A stretch of 37,275 bases of DNA from an uncultured Bacilli bacterium (GTDB lineage: Bacteria; Bacillota_I; Bacilli_A; RF39; UBA660), in the NCBI GenBank assembly GCA_934149325.1, contig CAKPEJ010000012.1, forward strand, positions 1 to 37,275. Reading direction: 5' to 3'. Made by a program: the position numbers and the translations under genes. The notes under the pieces are model-generated. The model searched no databases. It saw only the letters and a list, made by a program, of their open reading frames with translations, and was not told the origin of the DNA. Below are positions 32,060 through 37,275 of the stretch, in pieces; position 1 is the first letter of the stretch, and each line of letters opens with the position of its first letter.

Positions 32060-33316
32060 ATGTTTGCTAATTTAAAGCAAATCTTTGCACCTAGAAATAA
32101 AGATTTAAGAAAAAGAATATTATTTACACTAGGTGTATTAATGGTATTTGTAGTAGGAACTTCAATAAAAGTTCCTGGTACTAGTTCAATAGATGGAAAT
32201 CTTGGATTTTTGGAATTATTAAATGCAATGGGTGGAGGTGCATTAAAACGTTCATCAATATTTGCATTAGGAGTTATGCCATATATTAGTGCATCAATTG
32301 TAATTCAAATTTTAGAAATGGATATTGTTCCATATTTTACAGAATTAGCAAAAGAAGGATATACTGGTAGAAGAAAATTAAATAAAATAACTAGATATTG
32401 TGGATTATTTATAGCATTTATACAGGGTTTTGCATATTCAATTGCAATTCTTGGTACAGGTGCAGAAGCAATAGAATATATTAAGGTTTCAGTTATTTTA
32501 ACTGCTGGTACAGCATTCTTACTTTGGTTAGGTGATCAAGTAACACAAAAAGGTGTAGGTAACGGTTTATCACTTATAATTATGAGTGGTATAATTGCAA
32601 CATTACCTTATATGTTTACTGAAGCATTTAAAACTTTTGTTTTAGGTAATGATAATTTGTTTATTGGAATAATTACTTTTGCATTATATTTAGCAATATA
32701 TATATTAATAGTAGTAGGTGTTGTATTTATACAAGAATCTGAAAGAAGAATTCCAATACAATATTCAAATAAAACAAGTAGTGCATATGGAGCAAAACAA
32801 AATTATATTCCATTTAAAGTTAATGCAGCAAGTGTTATGCCAGTAATATTTGCATCAACATTAATAGCAATTCCACAAACAATCGCAAGATTCGTAACTA
32901 ATGAAGGATATATTAAATTTGTAAATAATTATTTAAATTATAATACTACCGCAGGATTAATAATTTACTTATTATTAATAGTATTCTTTTCATACATATA
33001 TACATTACTTCAATTTAGACCTGCTGATATAGCTTCAAATCTTCAAAAGAATGGTGGTTATATTCCAGGAATAAGACCAGGTGATGAAACAAAACAATAT
33101 ATTAAAACTGTATTAGTAAGAATAACTACTTTTGGTACTTTATTCTTAGTTGCAATAGCAGCATTACCTATTTTATTTTCAAATTATTCAAATGTTGAAA
33201 ATGCAAATATAACTTTAGGTGGTACAGGAATTTTAATAGTAGTAGGTGTTGCACTTGAGACTTATAAACAAATTGAAAGTACATTAAATCAAAAAGAATA
33301 CAAAGGTAGATTCTAA
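32060..33316 (+). CDS. secY: Preprotein translocase subunit SecY
   Basis: The channel of the Sec translocon, 418 residues with ten hydrophobic segments. Family landmarks are the pore-region GTSIKVPG, ALGVMPYISASIVIQ, GNGLSLIIMSGIIA, ERRIPIQYSNK and the cytoplasmic loop NLQKNGGYIPGIRPGDETKQYI. It exports the window's signal-bearing proteins and inserts the membrane proteins. It is one base after rplO and one base before adk. Confidence 0.97.
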   Translation: MFANLKQIFAPRNKDLRKRILFTLGVLMVFVVGTSIKVPGTSSIDGNLGFLELLNAMGGGALKRSSIFALGVMPYISASIVIQILEMDIVPYFTELAKEGYTGRRKLNKITRYCGLFIAFIQGFAYSIAILGTGAEAIEYIKVSVILTAGTAFLLWLGDQVTQKGVGNGLSLIIMSGIIATLPYMFTEAFKTFVLGNDNLFIGIITFALYLAIYILIVVGVVFIQESERRIPIQYSNKTSSAYGAKQNYIPFKVNAASVMPVIFASTLIAIPQTIARFVTNEGYIKFVNNYLNYNTTAGLIIYLLLIVFFSYIYTLLQFRPADIASNLQKNGGYIPGIRPGDETKQYIKTVLVRITTFGTLFLVAIAALPILFSNYSNVENANITLGGTGILIVVGVALETYKQIESTLNQKEYKGRF

Positions 33317-33317
33317 T

Positions 33318-33956
33318 ATGAATTGTATAATTTTATTTTCAGCGCCAGCTGCTGGAAAAGGAACAATTTCTGAATATATTAAGAAAAAATATAATATTGA
33401 TCATATATCAGCAAGTGATGTACTAAGAGATGGTGAAAAAGAAAGTTCTGAATATAAAAAGGAAATAACTGATGCGCTTGATCATGGTACATTTGTTGAT
33501 GATGACATATTACTTGATTTATTAAGAAAAAAATTAGTAAATCAGAAACAAGATTTTATTTTAGATGGAACACCAAGAACTATAAATCAAGCAAATAAAA
33601 TTGGAATATTATTAGATGAGTTAAATATATGTTTATCAAAAGTTATTTATATAAATGTTGATAGAACTGTCGCAGAAGATAGAATATTAAACAGATTAAT
33701 ATGTACTTCTTGTGGTTCTGTATATAACAAAAAAATCGATGATATAACAAATAATAAATGTAAAAAATGTGGTAATGAGTTATCCACAAGAAAAGATGAT
33801 AGTTTAGAAGTGTATGATTTTAGATATAAAACTTTTGTTGAAAAAACAAAACCATTAATTAATTATTATAAAGACAAAAATTTATTATATGTTGTAAATA
33901 ATAATAGTACTATTATTGATGCATATAATCAAATTGATGATATATTAAGGAGATGA
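33318..33956 (+). CDS. adk: Adenylate kinase, zinc-type lid, unusual P-loop
   Basis: Catalyses AMP + ATP to 2 ADP. It has 212 residues with a zinc lid of four cysteines (C129 and C132 in CTSCG, then CKKCG), DGTPRT for the usual DGFPRT, and the RKDDSLEV block. The Walker A loop reads SAPAAGKGT where GPPGAGKGT is nearly universal, so two glycines are replaced. The catalytic Lys and the following GT remain. Core fold and gene position (secY-adk-map) make the identity secure. ATG 33318 directly follows the secY stop. Confidence 0.93.
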   Translation: MNCIILFSAPAAGKGTISEYIKKKYNIDHISASDVLRDGEKESSEYKKEITDALDHGTFVDDDILLDLLRKKLVNQKQDFILDGTPRTINQANKIGILLDELNICLSKVIYINVDRTVAEDRILNRLICTSCGSVYNKKIDDITNNKCKKCGNELSTRKDDSLEVYDFRYKTFVEKTKPLINYYKDKNLLYVVNNNSTIIDAYNQIDDILRR

Positions 33957-33960
33957 AAAT

Positions 33961-34725
33961 ATGATAACAATTAAATCTCCAAGAGAAATAGAACTAATGA
34001 GAGTTGCAGGAAATATTGTCTATGAAACTCATCAATATTTGAAACCATATATCAAACCAGGTGTTAAAACTATTGATTTAGATACTATGGCAGAAAAATT
34101 TATTAGAAGTAAGGGTGCTACTCCTTCTTGTAAGGGATATGAAGGTTTTCCATATACGTTATGCATTTCAGTAAATGATGAAGTGGTACATGGATTCCCA
34201 AGTAGTTATGCTCTTAAAGACGGAGATATAGTTACTCTTGATATTTGTGCATGTTATAAAGGTTATCATGGTGATTCAGGTTGGACATATGTTGTTGGTC
34301 ATATTAATGATGATGATAAATATCTTATGGAACATACTGAAAAAGCTTTATATGAGGGAATTAAACATGCAAAAGCAGGTAATAGAATAGGTGATATTTC
34401 TAATGCAATTCAAAATTATGCTAATGAACATAATTTAGGAATAGTTCGTGAACTTTGTGGCCATGGTATTGGAAGCAATTTACATGAAGATCCAGATGTT
34501 CCAAATTACGGAGAAAAAAATGCAGGTCCTTTATTAAAAAAAGGAATGGTTATAGCAATAGAACCAATGCTTACATTTGGAGATGAAAGTATATATATTG
34601 ATGATAATGAATGGACTATAAAAACTGATGATGGGAGTAGGGCTGCTCACTTTGAGCACACAGTATTAATTACTGATGGAGAACCAGAAATCTTAACAGG
34701 AGAGTGTAAAAATGGCAAAGAGTGA
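33961..34725 (+). CDS. map: Type I methionine aminopeptidase
   Basis: Removes the initiator methionine from new proteins. It has 254 residues. The substrate-site His is H77 (VVHGFPS), and metal ligands lie in LDICACYKGYHGDSGWT (two Asp), CGHGIGSNLHE (His), AIEPMLTFG (Glu) and AHFEHTVLIT (Glu). AAGGAGATG precedes the ATG. The last 14 bases overlap infA. No KOW-protein gene lies between map and infA, unlike in some Bacillus. Confidence 0.96.
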   Translation: MITIKSPREIELMRVAGNIVYETHQYLKPYIKPGVKTIDLDTMAEKFIRSKGATPSCKGYEGFPYTLCISVNDEVVHGFPSSYALKDGDIVTLDICACYKGYHGDSGWTYVVGHINDDDKYLMEHTEKALYEGIKHAKAGNRIGDISNAIQNYANEHNLGIVRELCGHGIGSNLHEDPDVPNYGEKNAGPLLKKGMVIAIEPMLTFGDESIYIDDNEWTIKTDDGSRAAHFEHTVLITDGEPEILTGECKNGKE

Positions 34726-34930
34726 TGTGATAGAAGTTGAAGGTAAAGTACTTGATGTTTTACCTGGAGGAAAATTTAAAGTAGAACTTGAAAATAAACA
34801 TACTGTAGAAGCTCATGTTTCTGGTAAAATACGAATGAATAACATTCGCATCTTACCAGGTGATACAGTTGTTATAGAATTATCACCATCTGATGTAACA
34901 CATGGGCGTATAATATGGAATAAACGATAA
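34712..34930 (+). CDS. infA: Translation initiation factor IF-1
   Basis: A 72-residue OB-fold factor that occupies the 30S A site. KSDVIEVEGKVLDVLPGGKFKVELEN, HVSGKIRMNNIRILPGD and SPSDVTHGRIIW are standard. The start sits inside map, with AGGAGAG upstream. Confidence 0.97.
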   Translation: MAKSDVIEVEGKVLDVLPGGKFKVELENKHTVEAHVSGKIRMNNIRILPGDTVVIELSPSDVTHGRIIWNKR

Positions 34931-34942
34931 TGGAGGTAAATT

Positions 34943-35056
34943 ATGAAAGTTAGAGCTTCAGTTAAACCAATCTGTGAAAAATGCAGAGTAATTAAAAGAA
35001 AAGGTGTTGTAAGAGTTATTTGTAGTAACCCAAAACACAAACAAAGACAAGGTTAA
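34943..35056 (+). CDS. rpmJ: 50S ribosomal protein L36
   Basis: A 37-residue protein, MKVRASVKPICEKC to KHKQRQG. Zinc ligands are C11, C14, C27 and H32, so it is the zinc-binding form. ATG 34943 is preceded by TGGAGGT, and S13 begins 16 bases after the stop, as expected in the alpha operon. Confidence 0.96.
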   Translation: MKVRASVKPICEKCRVIKRKGVVRVICSNPKHKQRQG

Positions 35057-35071
35057 TAGGAGGTATATTTA

Positions 35072-35437
35072 ATGGCACGTATTAAAGGTATAGATCTTCC
35101 AAATGAGAAGAGTATTGAAATCGCATTAACTTCTATATATGGAATAGGTAGAAGTTTATCAAAACAAATATTAACTAAATGCGGAGTTGATATTAATAAA
35201 AAAGTTAAAGATTTAACATCTGACGAATTAATTAAAATTCGTGAAGAAATAGATCATCATCTAGTAGAAGGTGATTTAAGACGTGAAGTAAGCTTAAACA
35301 TAAAAACAAAAATGGAAATAAATTCTTACCAAGGAATTCGTCATAAAAGAAAATTACCTGTAAGAGGACAAAGAACAAGCCGTAATGCTAGAACTCGTAA
35401 GGGTAAAGGTAAAACAGTAGCAAACAAAAAGAAATAA
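35072..35437 (+). CDS. rpsM: 30S ribosomal protein S13
   Basis: A 121-residue head protein contacting tRNA and L5. MARIKGIDLPNEKSIEIAL, YGIGRSLSKQIL, and the basic C-terminus RHKRKLPVRGQRTSRNARTRKGKGKTV match the family. AGGAGGT precedes the ATG. Confidence 0.97.
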   Translation: MARIKGIDLPNEKSIEIALTSIYGIGRSLSKQILTKCGVDINKKVKDLTSDELIKIREEIDHHLVEGDLRREVSLNIKTKMEINSYQGIRHKRKLPVRGQRTSRNARTRKGKGKTVANKKK

Positions 35438-35464
35438 TAGGATTTAATAAGGAGGTTAATTTGT

Positions 35465-35848
35465 ATGGCTTATAAAGCAAGAAAACGTAAAGTAAAGAAA
35501 AATATTCCTGTTGGATGTGCACATATTCATGCAACATTTAACAATACTATTGTAACAATTACTGATGCAGAAGGTAATGCAGTTAGCTGGGCATCATCAG
35601 GAACAACAGGTTTTAAAGGAAGTAAAAAATCAACTCCATTTGCAGCTGGAATGGCTTCAGAATCAGCAGGTAGAGCAGCATATGATGCTGGAATGAGAAA
35701 AGTTGATGTATTTGTTAGAGGATTAGGATCAGGAAGAGAAACTGCAATTCGTTCACTTCAAACAGCAGGACTTGAAATAACTTCAATAACTGATGTTACA
35801 CCAATCCCTCACAATGGTTGTCGTCCACCAAAACGTCCACGTGGATAA
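35465..35848 (+). CDS. rpsK: 30S ribosomal protein S11
   Basis: A 127-residue platform protein. The blocks GCAHIHATFNNTIVTITDAEGN, SWASSGTTGFKGSKKSTPFAAG and DVTPIPHNGCRPPKRPRG are highly conserved. rpoA follows after 22 bases, without the rpsD gene that many clostridia have here. Confidence 0.97.
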   Translation: MAYKARKRKVKKNIPVGCAHIHATFNNTIVTITDAEGNAVSWASSGTTGFKGSKKSTPFAAGMASESAGRAAYDAGMRKVDVFVRGLGSGRETAIRSLQTAGLEITSITDVTPIPHNGCRPPKRPRG

Positions 35849-35870
35849 TAAATAAAAAAGGAGTGTTTTT

Positions 35871-36821
35871 ATGATAAAATTTGAAAAACCACAATATAAA
35901 GTAACAGAATATATTGAAAGTAATAATTATGGTAAATTTGAAATTGAACCTCTTGAGAGAGGATTTGGTGATACATTAGGTAATTCATTAAGAAGAGTAA
36001 TGTTATCAAGTTTACCAGGAAGTGCAATAACTTCAGTTTACATTGAAGGTGTTATGCATGAATTTCAAACTATAGAAGGTATATATGAAGATGTAACTAC
36101 AATTGTATTAAATTTAAAGAATGTTGTAGTTAAGAATCATACTGAGGAAAATCAAGTATTAACATTAAATGTTGATAAAGAAGGTGTTGTAACAGCTGGG
36201 GATATAGAATGCCCTGCTGATGTTGAAATAATAAATAAAGATCAAGTAATAGCAACTATAGTAAAAGGTGGAAGCTTACATATGGAAATGACTGTATCTA
36301 ATGGTCGTGGATTTGTAAGAGCTGAAGCTAATAAAAAATTATTAAAGGATGCTAAACTTGGAACAATCGCTATTGATTCTGCTTATTCACCAATAGATAG
36401 AATTAATTACGAAGTTGAAGATGCTCGTGTAGGACAAGCAACAAATTATGATAAATTAACAGTTGAAGTTTCAACAAATGGTGCTATGAAACCAGAAGAA
36501 GCAATCGCACTTGCTAGTAGAATTCTAGTTGAACATTTTGAAATATTAACTGAATTAAATGAAATTGCTGATATAACTGGATTAATGACTCAACAAGATG
36601 AAGATCCAAAAGTTAAGGCATTAGAAACATCAATTGATGATATGGAATTTTCTGTAAGAGCTTACAACTGTTTAAAGAGATCTGGTATTAATACAATGCA
36701 AGATTTAGTAAACAGAAAAGAAAGCGATATGATGAAAATTAGAAATTTAGGAAAGAAATCTTTAAAAGAAGTTTTAGACAAAGTAAAACAAATGGGATTA
36801 TCTTTCAGAAATGATGATTAA
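35871..36821 (+). CDS. rpoA: RNA polymerase alpha subunit
   Basis: A 316-residue subunit that nucleates polymerase assembly. The N-terminal dimerisation domain (about 1-230) has GFGDTLGNSLRRVMLSSLPGSAI and FQTIEGIYEDVT, and the C-terminal domain (about 250-316) has FSVRAYNCLKRSGINTMQDLVNR and IRNLGKKSLKEVLDK, which binds UP elements and activators such as Spo0A. AAAGGAGTG precedes the ATG. Confidence 0.97.
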   Translation: MIKFEKPQYKVTEYIESNNYGKFEIEPLERGFGDTLGNSLRRVMLSSLPGSAITSVYIEGVMHEFQTIEGIYEDVTTIVLNLKNVVVKNHTEENQVLTLNVDKEGVVTAGDIECPADVEIINKDQVIATIVKGGSLHMEMTVSNGRGFVRAEANKKLLKDAKLGTIAIDSAYSPIDRINYEVEDARVGQATNYDKLTVEVSTNGAMKPEEAIALASRILVEHFEILTELNEIADITGLMTQQDEDPKVKALETSIDDMEFSVRAYNCLKRSGINTMQDLVNRKESDMMKIRNLGKKSLKEVLDKVKQMGLSFRNDD

Positions 36822-36836
36822 TAGGAGGATTATATA

Positions 36837-37178
36837 ATGGCATATAGAAAATTAGGTAGAGATAATAAACATAGAAGAGCTATGCTTGCTAATTTAACTA
36901 AGGCTGTTATCATGAATGAATCAGTTGAAACTACAGAAACTCGTGCAAAAGAAGTTAGAAAATTTGTAGATAAAATGATTACATATGGTAAAAAAGGTGA
37001 TTTAGTTTCTAGAAGAAAAGCATATGCATTCCTTCACAATGATAAAGCTTGTGTTGAAAAAATATTTAATGATTTAGCAAAACGTTATGAAGGAAGAAAT
37101 GGTGGATACACTAGAATAATTAAACTTCAAGAAAGACAAGGAGACGACGCATTAGTAGTTATACTAGAATTAGTATAA
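36837..37178 (+). CDS. rplQ: 50S ribosomal protein L17
   Basis: A 113-residue protein ending the alpha operon. MAYRKLGRDNKHRRAMLANLTKAVI, TTETRAKEVRKFVDKMITYGKKGD and GGYTRIIKLQERQGDDA are diagnostic. The last 38 bases form the left arm and loop of the operon terminator, so this end serves both coding and folding. Confidence 0.97.
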   Translation: MAYRKLGRDNKHRRAMLANLTKAVIMNESVETTETRAKEVRKFVDKMITYGKKGDLVSRRKAYAFLHNDKACVEKIFNDLAKRYEGRNGGYTRIIKLQERQGDDALVVILELV

Positions 37179-37198
37179 TTACTTTGTCTCTTTTTTTT
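37141..37198 (+). terminator. Long terminator of the S10-spc-alpha operon
   Basis: An inner 13-pair stem joins 37154-37166 with 37171-37183 across a GAAT loop, with one G-U pair. An outer GAGAC/GTCTC clamp (37141-37145 with 37186-37190) surrounds it, then eight T. The stem begins inside rplQ. Confidence 0.9.
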
Positions 37199-37215
37199 GG
37201 TTGATTGTCAAATAG

Positions 37216-37275
37216 TGTGTGTAGACACAAGTAAGTGATAATTAATCTTATGAAGCTAACGCGAAAGCGTTGGCT
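37216..37275 (+). ncRNA. Possible structured leader RNA at the window edge
   Basis: Two hairpins are visible. TGTGT/ACACA (37216-37229) has a GTAG loop. Nine pairs of AGCTAACGC with GCGTTGGCT (37254-37275) are capped by a GAAA tetraloop. The second is GC-rich against a strongly AT background and reaches the last base. It may be the start of a ribosomal-protein or other leader for the next transcript, but no downstream gene is visible. Confidence 0.4.

Noticed and set aside
1..37275. A reverse transcriptase or template repeat for the variable cassettes within the window
   Set aside because: No predicted protein has a YxDD-type reverse transcriptase pattern, and I found no non-coding copy of either cassette. 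Any such element must lie outside.

Overview
This window comes from a very AT-rich, spore-former-lineage Bacillota (low-GC Gram-positive), most likely an uncultured gut-type Bacilli or Clostridia relative. The evidence is a full-length Spo0A, strong AGGAGG ribosome sites, a zinc-type S14, a sortase, InlB-type repeat and WG-repeat surface proteins, and a standard S10-spc-alpha ribosomal cluster. That cluster lacks rpmD (L30) and has no rpsD between rpsK and rpoA. I do not commit to a genus.

Layout. Positions 1-4626 hold surface genes: the 3' part of an InlB B-repeat protein, then two tandem paralogues (2552-3574 and 3619-4626). Their C-terminal segments form a GC-rich, hypervariable cassette between identical flanks, resembling variable regions made by diversity-generating retroelements. 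Positions 4790-7715 hold cysS, a YugP-type zinc peptidase, a 63-residue unknown and, on the minus strand, clpP. Positions 7828-19384 hold glycolysis (gap, pgk, tpiA, gpmI) interleaved with a nucleoside-kinase-like gene, two membrane-anchored pilin-like or Ig-like proteins, a flippase-like membrane protein, a glycolipid-type glycosyltransferase, spo0A and a small lipoprotein. Positions 19425-22936 hold a sortase, a membrane-anchored WG-repeat protein and a pilin-like protein. Positions 22999-37198 hold the S10-spc-alpha operon, starting at a strong promoter with a structured, GC-rich leader and ending at a long terminator that begins inside rplQ. A structured element starts at the right edge.

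How the genes fit together. Glycolytic, lipid-glycosylation and cell-envelope genes are packed as overlapping coding regions. pgk, the flippase-like gene, the glycosyltransferase and tpiA overlap by 14, 1 and 13 bases, which implies translational coupling. spo0A has its own promoter region carrying a pair of 0A-box-like sites, so it is probably autoregulated. Most recognisable promoters have an extended -10 (TGN) element.

The most interesting observation is the pair of hypervariable C-terminal cassettes at 3434-3535 and 4492-4587. No reverse transcriptase or template repeat was found inside the window, so the mechanism is inferred. No tRNA, rRNA, CRISPR array or insertion sequence was seen, and no stretch above 300 bases lacks a gene.
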